Counted from the stretch's first letter, positions 43,707-53,282 are shown. The stretch is 64,000 bases of DNA from Bacteroidota bacterium (GCA_016718805.1 JADKCP010000001.1:868001-932000), one strand, 5' to 3'. Notes: generated by a model from the sequence alone, not told the origin. Numbers and translations are program-made.

Positions 43707-44999
43707 ATGATACACGAAAAATTAGTTAAAAAGGAAGCAAAACTTGCTCTTATTGGATTAGGCTATGTAGGATTACCTATAGCTTTAGCATTCGCCAAAA
43801 AATTCAAAGTAATTGGTTTCGACATCAATGAAGAAAGAGTAAAAATGATGCAAAATAAAATTGACCCTAGTGAAGAATTACCCAGCGAAGCATTTGATGG
43901 CTGCGATATTCAATTCACTGCGTCATTGGACGTTTTAAGAGAAGCAAACTTTTTTATTGTTGCCGTTCCAACTCCAATTGATGATGCGAATTTACCCGAC
44001 TTAAAACCATTAATTGGCGCATCTACTACTGTAGGTAAGGTGCTTAAAAAAGGCGATTATGTAGTATATGAGTCAACTGTTTATCCTGGATGTACTGAAG
44101 AAGATTGTATTCCTGTATTGGAACAACTTTCAGGCTTAAAATTTAAATCTGATTTCAAAGTAGGATATTCACCTGAGCGAATTAATCCGGGCGATAAAGA
44201 ACATACTATTACTAAAATTTTAAAAGTAGTTTCGGGCTGCGATGATGAAGCGCTTGATCAAGTTGCAAAAGTATACGAAAGTATTATTGAACCGGGTGTA
44301 CATCGTGCTTCAAGCATGAAAGTTGCCGAGGCAGCAAAAATTATTGAAAATTCACAACGCGATTTAAACATTGCATTCATGAATGAATTATCAATTATTT
44401 TTAGCCGAATGGGAATTAATACCTATGAAGTGTTGGAAGCTGCAGGTACTAAATGGAATTTCTTGAAATTCTCTCCTGGATTGGTTGGTGGACATTGCAT
44501 TGGTGTAGATCCATATTATTTAACACACAAAGCAGAAGCTCTTGGATACCATGCCCGTATTATTAATAGCGGTAGATATGTAAACGATTCGATGGGAGCA
44601 TACATCGCTAAATCAACTGTAAAGAAAATTATTGCTGCACGCAAGGATTTGACTAAATCGGTTGTATTGGTAATGGGTGCTACGTTTAAAGAAAATGTAA
44701 GCGATATCCGTAACTCGAAAGTTGCCGATGTAATCAAAGAATTTAAATCATTTGGTGTAACCGTTGAGGTGGTTGATCCTTATGCAGCTTCTAAAGATTT
44801 GCAACATGAGTATGGTTTTGGTTTGGAAGAAAAAATCGGAAAGGGATACGATGCTGTTGTTGTTGCAGTGAATCATAAAGATTACCTCGGTTTTGATGAA
44901 AATTATTTCAAAACGATTTTATCTGACGGAGGCGTACTAGTGGATATTAAAGGTATATATCGAAATAAAATTAAGAATATACCTTACTGGAGTTTGTAA
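43707..44999 (+). CDS. UDP-N-acetylhexosamine 6-dehydrogenase (TviB/WbpA/WbpO type)
   Basis: 430 residues. Rossmann motif IGLGYVGLPIALAFAKKF, catalytic Cys264 in GLVGGHCIGVDPYYL, and the conserved ATFKENVSDIRNSKV block. The GGHCIGVDPYYL variant distinguishes UDP-HexNAc dehydrogenases from UDP-glucose dehydrogenases such as the 39661 gene. It probably makes UDP-GlcNAc-uronate (or the Gal epimer), the first step of the Wbp-like route. Between it and the WbpB-like gene is a 94-bp gap; a terminator follows. Confidence 0.92.
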   Translation: MIHEKLVKKEAKLALIGLGYVGLPIALAFAKKFKVIGFDINEERVKMMQNKIDPSEELPSEAFDGCDIQFTASLDVLREANFFIVAVPTPIDDANLPDLKPLIGASTTVGKVLKKGDYVVYESTVYPGCTEEDCIPVLEQLSGLKFKSDFKVGYSPERINPGDKEHTITKILKVVSGCDDEALDQVAKVYESIIEPGVHRASSMKVAEAAKIIENSQRDLNIAFMNELSIIFSRMGINTYEVLEAAGTKWNFLKFSPGLVGGHCIGVDPYYLTHKAEALGYHARIINSGRYVNDSMGAYIAKSTVKKIIAARKDLTKSVVLVMGATFKENVSDIRNSKVADVIKEFKSFGVTVEVVDPYAASKDLQHEYGFGLEEKIGKGYDAVVVAVNHKDYLGFDENYFKTILSDGGVLVDIKGIYRNKIKNIPYWSL

Positions 45000-45014
45000 A
45001 CCACGAATCCAAGA

Positions 45015-45052
45015 AAAACGGGATAACTAAATGAAAGTTGTCCCGTTTTTTT
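45015..45052. terminator. Bidirectional terminator between sugar and polyene clusters
   Basis: AACGGGATAACT pairs with AGTTGTCCCGTT (one G-T pair), flanked by A5 and T8. It serves the forward dehydrogenase and the convergent reverse ketosynthase cluster. Confidence 0.85.
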
Positions 45053-46172
45053 ATGCCGTTTTTTGAAATAGCAAAGCAGCATTGCATCCACCAAAACCGG
45101 AAGCAGTTTTTAAGGCTGTATTAATTTTATGAGAACGAGACTCTTTAATTATAGAGAGCTGAATATTTTCGCTTTTTTCAGCAAAACCTTTTGATGCAAT
45201 TAGAAAATTATGTCGCATGCTTTCGAGGGTAATTACCGATTCAATAATTCCGGCAGCTCCAAATGTATGGCCATAATATCCTTTTAAACTATTGGTGGCA
45301 ACATGTTGTAATCCGGCGCGGTTAAAAGCTTTTGACTCCATTTCATCATTAAAAATAGTACCCGTGCCATGTGCCGAAATAAAATCAATGTCCGCAGTAT
45401 TGTTTGCACGTAAGCTTTTTTCAATCGCTATAAAAAGACCTTCTCCATCGCGTGAAGGTCCTGAAATATGGTTTGCATCATTACTGCTCGCTCCGGGCAA
45501 CAATTCAAATTCAGATTCTTTTTCGTTGTTCAAAATAATACAAGCTGCACCTTCCCCTAAACTGGTTCCATTTCTGTTTTTATCGAATGGCAAGCAGGGC
45601 CCATCACTCAATGCTTTAAAAGCCTCAAAGCCAGAAATAGTAAATTCACATACGGTATCTGCACCACAAACAATAATAGTTGAGAACCTATTTGAATCAA
45701 GTAAGCTTGCAGCCACATTCAGCGCCAATACACCCGAAACACAAGCATTAGAAATAACAATTGGAGTATTTTTTGTGTTAAAAAATTGTTGCAATGCCTT
45801 CGCGCTTTGATGCAAATAAACGCGCGATGGGTCAAATTTATTTTGCTTTAAAAGTTCTATATTCCCCTTGGTAGTTGATAAAATAAGCAAAGTTTTATCA
45901 CTGTGTAAATCAATTTGCGTTTGTTGTGTAGCTTTTAAAATCGACAGTATACACAATTGTTCAAAATAGGTATATGCTTCAGATTCAGCTCCAATTTGTG
46001 AGGCTACTTCTTGCTTATTTAATTGGGAAGCCCAGTAGGGAAGGGGAGAGTAATCAATATTCGCAATGTAGCGAATTCCGGAAGTTCCTGCTTTTAGCTG
46101 ATTAAAATTATCGAGGCTTGTAAATCCAAGTGGTGAAACAATTGAATGAGCTGCAACAAACTTTTTTTTCAT
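45051..46172 (-). CDS. Beta-ketoacyl-ACP synthase of a flexirubin/aryl-polyene-type cluster
   Basis: 373 residues from the ATG at 46170-46172 (MKKKFVAAHSIVSPLG), 7 bp after the thioesterase stop; the frame upstream overlaps that gene and is not needed. The thiolase-fold triad is present: Cys144 in SNACVSGVLALN, His in ISAHGTGT and His in GYYGHTFGAAG. It condenses acyl-ACP with malonyl-ACP. It forms one transcript with the hot-dog dehydratase/thioesterase genes and complements a second ketosynthase at 48285. Confidence 0.88.
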   Translation of the reverse strand: MKKKFVAAHSIVSPLGFTSLDNFNQLKAGTSGIRYIANIDYSPLPYWASQLNKQEVASQIGAESEAYTYFEQLCILSILKATQQTQIDLHSDKTLLILSTTKGNIELLKQNKFDPSRVYLHQSAKALQQFFNTKNTPIVISNACVSGVLALNVAASLLDSNRFSTIIVCGADTVCEFTISGFEAFKALSDGPCLPFDKNRNGTSLGEGAACIILNNEKESEFELLPGASSNDANHISGPSRDGEGLFIAIEKSLRANNTADIDFISAHGTGTIFNDEMESKAFNRAGLQHVATNSLKGYYGHTFGAAGIIESVITLESMRHNFLIASKGFAEKSENIQLSIIKESRSHKINTALKTASGFGGCNAALLFQKTA

Positions 46173-46179
46173 GCTCAAA

Positions 46180-46605
46180 TTATAATCCCATTTTTTGTTT
46201 CCAAGAAGCGTAAAATTCAGGAACCGTATAAAATAATTCTCCTTCACGAGAAACAAATACCTGAGTGGTTTTTCCGGTGCACATAAGCTGTCGATCCAAC
46301 GCTCTGAAAATACTGTATTCGAAAACTATTTTGCTTGCACGTGTAGGAATTAAGCGTGTTTGAATAATTGCTCTATCGCCATACTTCAGCGATTGCTTGT
46401 AACTGCAGTCCACATTCACGATGGGCGTAACGAAGCCATCATTAATGTAAATCTTTTGAAAATTTAAATTGAATTTTTCTCCAAAAGCTTCACGTCCGTC
46501 TTCAAAATACTTGATGTAATTGCCATGCCACACAATTCCTAAAGCATCTACTTCATTAAACCGAATAGCTATTTCTATTTCCGCAACCAGTGCTTTTTCC
46601 AACAT
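46180..46605 (-). CDS. 4HBT-family acyl thioesterase
   Basis: 141 residues with the hot-dog fold signature IRFNEVDALGIVWHGNYIKYFEDGREAF, where the Asp in EVDALG and the HGNY motif define the 4-hydroxybenzoyl-CoA thioesterase family. It probably releases or edits acyl intermediates in polyene assembly. Its start overlaps the stop of the dehydratase gene by one base (TAATG), indicating coupled translation. Confidence 0.88.
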   Translation of the reverse strand: MLEKALVAEIEIAIRFNEVDALGIVWHGNYIKYFEDGREAFGEKFNLNFQKIYINDGFVTPIVNVDCSYKQSLKYGDRAIIQTRLIPTRASKIVFEYSIFRALDRQLMCTGKTTQVFVSREGELFYTVPEFYASWKQKMGL

Positions 46606-47036
46606 TATGCTTCTTTTTTCAAAAATATTTTCATCTCACATTCTGCTGCAATTTTCCCTTCTGAATACACTTTTCCAACAACCAGTGTTACATCAAATAT
46701 TTCATTTACAACTTGTATTTCTGTTTCTAGTTGAGTGCCGGCTTTTGGAAAAAAATGAATCTGTAAATTCTTTACTGCACCAATAAAACCTAGTGGTACT
46801 TTTTCATTTTTAGAGTGAAAAGTATAGCCCGCTCTAAGAGCACACGATTGAGCAATGTTTTCAACCAGACCCGGTTCCTTAAATACTCCATCTTCACAAA
46901 AAATATTTGTTTCTTCAATATAGAAGCTACTTCTAGCGCTTAATGTTTCTTCGTTGCTGCTAAGTAAATTGTCCACCATTATCATGGGGGCTCGTTGAGG
47001 AATATACTCTGTTAATTTTTCTTTACTTACCAGCAT
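46605..47036 (-). CDS. Hot-dog-fold 3-hydroxyacyl-ACP dehydratase (FabZ/ApeP-like)
   Basis: 143 residues. The N-terminal IPQRAPMIMVDNLL is the dehydratase PHR-P-M-x-x-D motif with Gln for the usual His, and EPGLVENIAQSCALRAGY carries the conserved Glu on the hot-dog helix. Repeated use with ketosynthase and ketoreductase would yield a conjugated polyene. The His-to-Gln change in the active-site loop is known in aryl-polyene-type dehydratases only by my recollection, so activity should be treated as probable. Confidence 0.82.
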   Translation of the reverse strand: MLVSKEKLTEYIPQRAPMIMVDNLLSSNEETLSARSSFYIEETNIFCEDGVFKEPGLVENIAQSCALRAGYTFHSKNEKVPLGFIGAVKNLQIHFFPKAGTQLETEIQVVNEIFDVTLVVGKVYSEGKIAAECEMKIFLKKEA

Positions 47037-47060
47037 CTTGTGTGAGTCTTAAGAGTAAAT

Positions 47061-47942
47061 TTACTTTTTTTCAACAGGAGTCCAAAAATCATAATAATTA
47101 AACCACTGTTCAGGATATTTTAATACCATTTTTTCGAGCTCGATAGCATATTCCGCCACCATAGTATTCACCCCATTTTCGCATTTTTTTTGTGGTGTTG
47201 AATATAAATGATAATGCGTACTTCGCTCTTTCATAGCATATACAAAAGCATAAGGAACATCAAATTTCGAAGCCATGTAAAATGGACCTGAAGGGAAAAA
47301 TGCTTTTCTTCCAAAAAAATCAGTAGGTATCACCTTTGCACCGGGAACAAAGCGATCGCCATGTATGCAAATTAGTTCTTTGTTTTTTAGCGCTTCACTT
47401 ATTTCAAAAATATGCGACATGTCAGAACGCATTACTATTACATTTACATACTTTTTGCCGGTTACACTACTCATGTATTTTTTAAGATTTTCGTGTTCCG
47501 CTTCATACATAACTACATTTACTTTGCAATTCAAACGTTGAAGCATGTGGCCCGCAATTTCCCAATTTCCTATGTGTGCACTAATCAGCATGCCACCGGT
47601 TTTATTTTCAACCATGGCCCGTAAATGCTCTTCTCCATCAAAATCAAATGTATATTGTTTTACAATACCGGCCATCATTGCCACTTTATCAATCAAAGTT
47701 TGACCAAACAAGTAGTAATTTTTAAAGATTTTAAAAAATGCTTTGATGCGGGAATAATGGAGAACTTTTCTAAAAAACTGATAGATTGAACGGGTTGATG
47801 TAGGAGAAAAAAACACGAAATAGGCAGCCACAAAGTGCAGCACAAAAAAGGCAACCCTTAACCGAAAACGCTTAATGATGAATACGAAAATTTTATGCCC
47901 CAGTACCCCGCCGCGCGTTTTTCCACTCCACAATTTTTTCAT
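47061..47942 (-). CDS. LPLAT-family acyltransferase (HtrB/LpxL-like)
   Basis: 293 residues. One N-terminal membrane segment (LRVAFFVLHFVAAYFVFF) and the catalytic H-x4-E motif in ISAHIGNWEIAGHM, followed by ICIHGDRFVPGAK. Lipid A acyltransferase relatives are regular members of aryl-polyene and flexirubin clusters, where they attach the polyene to a lipid or glycolipid. Here it lies between the dehydratase and ACP genes on the same strand. Confidence 0.88.
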   Translation of the reverse strand: MKKLWSGKTRGGVLGHKIFVFIIKRFRLRVAFFVLHFVAAYFVFFSPTSTRSIYQFFRKVLHYSRIKAFFKIFKNYYLFGQTLIDKVAMMAGIVKQYTFDFDGEEHLRAMVENKTGGMLISAHIGNWEIAGHMLQRLNCKVNVVMYEAEHENLKKYMSSVTGKKYVNVIVMRSDMSHIFEISEALKNKELICIHGDRFVPGAKVIPTDFFGRKAFFPSGPFYMASKFDVPYAFVYAMKERSTHYHLYSTPQKKCENGVNTMVAEYAIELEKMVLKYPEQWFNYYDFWTPVEKK

Positions 47943-48021
47943 CAGAATTCACTGAGTTGTTGAAAGGGTTACGGTAATAAACAGTTACAATTCTGTAGCT
48001 GCATCTTACCAGGAATACAAG

Positions 48022-48273
48022 TTATACCTTCTCGGTAACTCGTTTTAAAGCGTATGAATAAAAGTCTTGAAAGGTTACTATACCCATGAAATCTTCGGGT
48101 TTTACTTTAAATCCAAAATTGCTTTCAATAACTACCACTAAATCTACATAGTCTAAACTGTCTAAGCCAAGAGTGTCTTTCAAAACTGCATCCGGCGATA
48201 TTGCAGCACGGTCTACTTCAAACTCTTCTACTAACAGGTCATTTACTTTTTCAATTAATTCTGCCTCAGTCAT
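48022..48273 (-). CDS. Acyl carrier protein
   Basis: 83 residues, acidic four-helix protein with the phosphopantetheine site Ser39 in LGLDSLDYVDLV. It carries growing acyl chains for the adjacent ketosynthases. It lies 11 bp downstream of the ketosynthase gene at 48285. Confidence 0.93.
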   Translation of the reverse strand: MTEAELIEKVNDLLVEEFEVDRAAISPDAVLKDTLGLDSLDYVDLVVVIESNFGFKVKPEDFMGIVTFQDFYSYALKRVTEKV

Positions 48274-48284
48274 TTTTGTGGTAT

Positions 48285-49511
48285 TTATTTTTTAATTTTT
48301 TTTACTATAAGCGATGAGTTGGTACCTCCAAACCCAAAAGAATTCGACAAAAATACATCAATATTTTTATCTACTGTTTTTGTGGCTAAATTTAGCTTTG
48401 CTGAATCATCATCTGGTGATTCAAAATTAATATTTGGTGCGATAAACGAATTTTGCAACATCAGCATCGAATATACAATTTCACTGGCTCCGGCCATCCA
48501 ACATTCATGTCCGGTCATTGATTTAGTGCTGCTTACAGGAGTTTTTACATCGCTAAATAATTTATCAATCGCACGTGCTTCAAATCCATCTCCAACAGGT
48601 GTACTGGTGGCATGAGCATTAATATAATCGATTTCAGCATTTGTCAATCCGGCATCACGCATAGCCATTTCCATTGATTTTACTAAGCCATCCACACTAG
48701 GCTGTGAAATATGACTACCATTCGATGAGAATCCATACCCCACCAATTCAGCTAAAATAGGGGCTCCTCGTTTTATAGCCGATTCGTAACTTTCTAAAAT
48801 AACGGTAGCTGCACCACCACTGGGAACAAGTCCATCGCGGTTTTTATCAAAAGGCTTTGAAGCTGTGATTGGATTGCTCTCTTTGGTTGAAAATGCACTC
48901 AGCGCATCAAAACTTCCCATCGAATACATATTTAACTCTTGCGCACCTCCACAGATTACCTGCTGTTGTAAACCGTGCTTAATTAAAAAATAGCCCATTC
49001 CAATCGAGTGTGAACCACTTGCACAAGCACCACTTATGGTAAAATTAATTCCTTTCAATTTAAAAATAGTCGATAAATTCATCGTAACCGTTGAATTCAT
49101 ACTTTGAAATACCGAACCAGAACCCAATAACATGGTATCGCGTTTTGCACGTAACGTATCCGTTGCTTCAATTACCGGCTTTGCTGAACTATCGTTTCCG
49201 TATAAAATCCCTACATCATTGGCTTCCAAAAAGTCCATGTCAATTCGGGCATTGGCCAATGCTTCTTGGGTTGCTAAAAAAGCATATTCGCCCTGCTCCG
49301 GTAAGCCCACACGTAATCTGCGATCGAGTTGTCCTTTCAAAATGGGTTTTTCAATTACACCGGTAAGGCCCGAACGAAACCCAAATTCTTTACGTTCCTG
49401 GTCAAAGCCAATACCCGATTTTCCGGTATACAACGAGTTTCTTACTTCTTCCAGATTTTTACCTATGGTGGAATACACTCCCAATCCGGTTATTACTACT
49501 CTGTTTATCAT
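48285..49511 (-). CDS. Beta-ketoacyl-ACP synthase II-like (FabF-type)
   Basis: 408 residues. VVITGLGVYSTIG start, nucleophile Cys163 in SGACASGSHSIGMG, His in NAHATSTPVGD and His in STKSMTGHECWMAG, with the C-terminal NSFGFGGTNSSL of FabF enzymes. In this cluster it likely performs chain extension with the nearby ACP, ketoreductase and dehydratase. It follows the FabG gene by 42 bp. Confidence 0.92.
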   Translation of the reverse strand: MINRVVITGLGVYSTIGKNLEEVRNSLYTGKSGIGFDQERKEFGFRSGLTGVIEKPILKGQLDRRLRVGLPEQGEYAFLATQEALANARIDMDFLEANDVGILYGNDSSAKPVIEATDTLRAKRDTMLLGSGSVFQSMNSTVTMNLSTIFKLKGINFTISGACASGSHSIGMGYFLIKHGLQQQVICGGAQELNMYSMGSFDALSAFSTKESNPITASKPFDKNRDGLVPSGGAATVILESYESAIKRGAPILAELVGYGFSSNGSHISQPSVDGLVKSMEMAMRDAGLTNAEIDYINAHATSTPVGDGFEARAIDKLFSDVKTPVSSTKSMTGHECWMAGASEIVYSMLMLQNSFIAPNINFESPDDDSAKLNLATKTVDKNIDVFLSNSFGFGGTNSSLIVKKIKK

Positions 49512-49553
49512 TTATGCAATGTACTTTCGAAAGTTAAAATAAAACAAAATCTT

Positions 49554-50282
49554 TTAGGTATACAAACCTCCGTTTATTGAAATTACCTCTCCTGTGATGT
49601 AGGATGCCTTTGATGAAGCTAAGAAATTAACTACTTCTGCAACCTCTTCAACCTCTCCAAAACGATTCATAGGAATCAATGCCTTAAAATCTTTTTCATT
49701 TAAGTCGGTAGTCATGTCGGTTTTAATAAAACCCGGAGCAACCGCATTTACTGTAATGTTTCGGCGACCAACTTCCTGAGCCAAAGCTTTTGTTGCTCCT
49801 ATCAAACCAGCTTTTGCTGCCGAGTAATTCGTTTGACCCGGCATTCCTTTTATTCCCGACAAGGATACAACATTAATGATGCGACCATATTTTTTCATTA
49901 ACATGCTTTTTATTATTAAGCGTGTTACGTAAAAAAAGCCATCCAAAGTAGGATTCAATACATTGTGCCATTCTTCGGCTTTCATCCACATTAACAAAAC
50001 ATCCTGACGTATACCTGCATTGTTTACTAATACTTCAATTGGTTTATCTGCATTGGCTTCAATCCAGTCGCCCAATACTTTTTCAATTTCGGCACCGTTC
50101 CCAACATCAAATTTTAAGATTTCTCCATCACTTCCTTTTTCACGCACAAGGGCCAATGTTTTCTCAGCTTCTGCTATGTTCGATTTGTAATTTATAAGAA
50201 GGGTATACCCACTTTCAGCAAGCGAAAGACATATTGCCCTTCCGATGCCTCTTGAACCTCCGGTAACCAGTGCGTATTTCAT
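49554..50282 (-). CDS. 3-oxoacyl-ACP reductase (FabG-type SDR)
   Basis: 242 residues. NADPH-binding TGGSRGIGRAI, NNAGIRQD, catalytic Ser/Tyr/Lys in NVVSLSGIKGMPGQTNYSAAKAG, and VNAVAPGFIKTDMT. It reduces the beta-keto group after each condensation. It starts 7 bp after the aromatic amino acid lyase gene and belongs to the same transcript. Confidence 0.93.
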   Translation of the reverse strand: MKYALVTGGSRGIGRAICLSLAESGYTLLINYKSNIAEAEKTLALVREKGSDGEILKFDVGNGAEIEKVLGDWIEANADKPIEVLVNNAGIRQDVLLMWMKAEEWHNVLNPTLDGFFYVTRLIIKSMLMKKYGRIINVVSLSGIKGMPGQTNYSAAKAGLIGATKALAQEVGRRNITVNAVAPGFIKTDMTTDLNEKDFKALIPMNRFGEVEEVAEVVNFLASSKASYITGEVISINGGLYT

Positions 50283-50289
50283 CGTTTAG

Positions 50290-51831
50290 TTAGTTTAATA
50301 ATGGTAAGGTATTCGATTGCAAATAGTTTTTAACCAATTCAATTTCTTTATACTTAATTGCATCTTTGGTAAACTTTGGAACCAGTGTTCGCAACGATTT
50401 ATAAAGTTTGCGCGATTTTGAACTTAATTTAGATTCAAACTTTAAGTAATCAATTGCTTGCAAAATGGTGATGTATTCGATGGCTATAACTTGAAAAGCA
50501 TTCTCAATAACACGCTGTGTAAGCAAGGCTGAATTGGTTCCCATACTTACAATGTCCTGATTGTCGTTATTGTTTGGAATACTGTGCACATACATCGGAA
50601 ACGATAAAGTTTGATTTTCGGCAACAGTACTTGTAGCAGTAAATTGTGCTCCTTGCATGCCCAGGTTTAATCCCAGTTTACCTAAATTTACAAAAGGAGG
50701 CAGCTTTTGATTTAATTTATCATTCAATAAAAAATTCAACTGACGCTCACACAACATCGACAACTTGGTAACCACAATTTTTAATTTATCCATTTCCAGT
50801 GAAACATAATCTCCATGGAAATTTCCACCGTGAAAAACATTGTTGTTTTCCTTGTCAATAATTGGATTATCGTTAACTGAATTAATTTCGGAAGCTAGTA
50901 TTTGCTTTGTACGCTGAATAGTATCGAGTACCGGACCTAAAATTTGCGGAACACATCTTAAGCTGTAATATTCCTGTACCTTTTCGTGTAAATATTCTGC
51001 TTCAATTTTTTTATGATACAAATGCTCCGGACGCTTTTTGATGAGCTTACTATCGGTTAAAATTGCGCGCATGGCAGCTGCTATTGAATTTTGACCATTG
51101 TGCAATTTTACATGATTTAATTCGTGAGAAAAATGATCGTCAAATGTTTCAACTATTTCGCTAATCATGCTCGATGCCATAATGGACCAACGCAGTAAAT
51201 TTTGAGCATCAATCGCATTTATCATTCCAATGCCGGTCATTGCAGACGTTCCATTTATGAGTGCTAAACCTTCACGGGTATGAATAGTAATTGGTTTTAA
51301 TTTCTCGGCTTTAAATGCCGCCGAGGTCGCTACCCATTTACCTTTGTAATGAACTTCCCCTTCACCAATTAAAACTAAGGCCAAATGCGCCAATTGCACC
51401 AAATCTCCACTTGCTCCAACCCCTCCATGTTCAAAAATTAAAGGATAAATGTTTCGATTAATCAACTCCTTCAGCAATATAATCACTTCTTCATGAATTC
51501 CTGAAAAGCCTTTCGATAATGTATTTAATCGTGCAAGCATAGTTGCTTTCACCTGCATGTTCGAGAGCGGTTTCCCTGCTCCGGCACTGTGACTTCGAAT
51601 TAAATTATACTGTAATTCCTGTTGGTCTTTTTCACTTACTTTGTATTGTACCATTGGACCAAAGCCCGTATTAATACCGTAAATTACTTTCCCTTTGGAA
51701 AAATCCTTCAAAAATTTAAAACTCTCTTTTACCTTGTTAAGTGCAACTTTTGAAATAGCGATGGGTTCATTTCCATGCAAAATTTCAATCACTTCATTAA
51801 TGGTTAAATCTTTTTCCCCTAGTTGTATCAT
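50290..51831 (-). CDS. Aromatic amino acid / histidine ammonia-lyase, probably tyrosine ammonia-lyase
   Basis: 513 residues. The MIO cofactor triad Ala140-Ser141-Gly142 lies in GGVGASGDLVQLAHL; the catalytic Tyr is in VIYGINTGFG. The substrate loop reads QYNLIRSHSAG with Ser80-His81, a pair also seen in histidine lyases, so sequence alone does not settle Tyr versus His. Linkage to ketosynthases, ACP, ketoreductase, dehydratase and LPLAT points to production of 4-hydroxycinnamate as starter for a flexirubin or aryl polyene. It is the first gene of the reverse operon. Confidence 0.88.
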   Translation of the reverse strand: MIQLGEKDLTINEVIEILHGNEPIAISKVALNKVKESFKFLKDFSKGKVIYGINTGFGPMVQYKVSEKDQQELQYNLIRSHSAGAGKPLSNMQVKATMLARLNTLSKGFSGIHEEVIILLKELINRNIYPLIFEHGGVGASGDLVQLAHLALVLIGEGEVHYKGKWVATSAAFKAEKLKPITIHTREGLALINGTSAMTGIGMINAIDAQNLLRWSIMASSMISEIVETFDDHFSHELNHVKLHNGQNSIAAAMRAILTDSKLIKKRPEHLYHKKIEAEYLHEKVQEYYSLRCVPQILGPVLDTIQRTKQILASEINSVNDNPIIDKENNNVFHGGNFHGDYVSLEMDKLKIVVTKLSMLCERQLNFLLNDKLNQKLPPFVNLGKLGLNLGMQGAQFTATSTVAENQTLSFPMYVHSIPNNNDNQDIVSMGTNSALLTQRVIENAFQVIAIEYITILQAIDYLKFESKLSSKSRKLYKSLRTLVPKFTKDAIKYKEIELVKNYLQSNTLPLLN

Positions 51832-52094
51832 TCAGTACAGTTGTTCCTATTTTCTATAGAATCTATTATCTTTCTTTTAGCTTTTATCAAAAGGGTGCAA
51901 AACTAAGGCTTTTCAACCTTTTAACAAATAAATCCTTCATTTGTTCGGTTCAATTTTTTTTCAGCTCTAAGCTTGCTAAAATGCCCATGCACGATGCCTT
52001 GCATGTGCTGATATTGTTGAATTATCATGGCTAGCAAAGAGGCAATGTCCATGTATAAATATTTTGCTTTCTTTGCTTTGAAATCCTACAACCT

Positions 52095-52856
52095 GTGAAA
52101 ATAACATTTTTAGGAACCGGAACCTCTCAAGGTGTGCCGCTAATTGCTTGTACTTGCGAAGTTTGCACTTCGGAAGATAGCCGTGATAAGCGCTTGCGTA
52201 CTTCCATTTTGCTAGAATTTAATGACATTGCGATTGTTGTAGACACAGGCCCTGATTTCCGACAACAAATGTTACGTGAAAAAGTAAAACGGCTGGATGC
52301 TGTATTATTTACACACGAACACAAAGACCATATTGCCGGCTTAGACGACATACGGGCATTTAATTTTATTTTAAAACGAAAAATTGATGTGTATGCCAGC
52401 GATCGTGTTCAGGATGCTATTCGACGCGAGTTTGCTTACATATTTTCGGATACCAAATATCCCGGAATTCCCGAAATTGAATTGCATACCATTCAAAACA
52501 AACCCTTCGAAATACAAGGTATACCGATAATTCCAATCGAAGTTTTACATTATAAACTAAGTGTATTTGCATTTCGATTTGGAGATTTTGTTTACATTAC
52601 TGACGCAAACGCTATCTCACAGCAAGAAAAGAAAAAAATAATGGGCTGCAAAATTTTAGTCATTAATGCACTCCGACGACAAGCACATGTTTCGCACTTT
52701 ACCCTACAAGAAGCACTTGATTTAATTGCTGAATTGAAACCTGAAAAAGCCTATCTTACTCATATTAGCCATCAATTAGGAAAGCACAGTAATATCGAAA
52801 AGGAATTACCTAGTGGCGTTTTTCAGGCCTATGATGGCTTGCAAATTCAACTTTAA
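52095..52856 (+). CDS. MBL-fold metallo-hydrolase (PhnP-like)
   Basis: 253 residues from a GTG start. The metallo-beta-lactamase metal motif is THEHKDHIAGLDD, with VVDTGPDFRQQ and a late LTHISHQLGKH His. The N-terminal GTGTSQGVPLIACTCEVC with a Cys cluster is typical of the PhnP-like branch that hydrolyses cyclic phosphodiesters or acts on related small substrates. It stands alone, and the preceding 260 bp hold no visible gene. Confidence 0.88.
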   Translation: MKITFLGTGTSQGVPLIACTCEVCTSEDSRDKRLRTSILLEFNDIAIVVDTGPDFRQQMLREKVKRLDAVLFTHEHKDHIAGLDDIRAFNFILKRKIDVYASDRVQDAIRREFAYIFSDTKYPGIPEIELHTIQNKPFEIQGIPIIPIEVLHYKLSVFAFRFGDFVYITDANAISQQEKKKIMGCKILVINALRRQAHVSHFTLQEALDLIAELKPEKAYLTHISHQLGKHSNIEKELPSGVFQAYDGLQIQL

Positions 52857-52884
52857 AACACAAAATTAGCTGCGTTATGGAGGA

Positions 52885-53127
52885 TTAGCTTTTGCTAATG
52901 GGTGGTAATTTGGGACCTCTTTTGAAGATTATCAATCCATTCAAAAATTTACGCAGTATTTGATCTCCTAATGGTTTGTAATTCGGATGATCTTCATTCC
53001 TAAAAAATGCACTAAGTTCGGTTTTTGTGACTTTAAAATCAGCATGCCTTAATATTTCAATAATATCGTCATCCCGCAACTGCAAAGCAATCCTTAGTTT
53101 TTTTAGAATATCGTTATTACTCATCAT
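52885..53127 (-). CDS. DUF1456 family protein
   Basis: 80 residues with one DUF1456 module (NDILKKLRIALQLRDDDIIEILRHADF, SAFFRNEDHPNYKPLGDQILRKFLNGLI). The better-known YehS proteins contain two modules; here there is one, as is usual in Bacteroidota. Function is unknown. It is convergent with the MBL-fold gene. Confidence 0.85.
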   Translation of the reverse strand: MMSNNDILKKLRIALQLRDDDIIEILRHADFKVTKTELSAFFRNEDHPNYKPLGDQILRKFLNGLIIFKRGPKLPPISKS

Positions 53128-53268
53128 AGCTCCTAACTTTTTTTTGCGAAGGTATTAATAATCCAAATACTAAACGCTAGCTCGCTAATCAACCGATTGG
53201 CGATTTTACTTAGTCTTTTGTTGATGTTCGTGTAGTTTTTACAGATATGATTATTATCAGCAATATCC

Positions 53269-53282
53269 TTGACCACTATCAT
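53269..53282 (+). promoter_or_regulatory. FNR/CRP-like box upstream of the DUF2892 gene
   Basis: TTGAC-CACT-ATCAT matches the FNR pattern TTGAT-N4-ATCAA at eight of ten positions, 60 bp before the start at 53342. It stands close to the cbb3 oxidase assembly genes, which are usually FNR-controlled. Confidence 0.5.
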
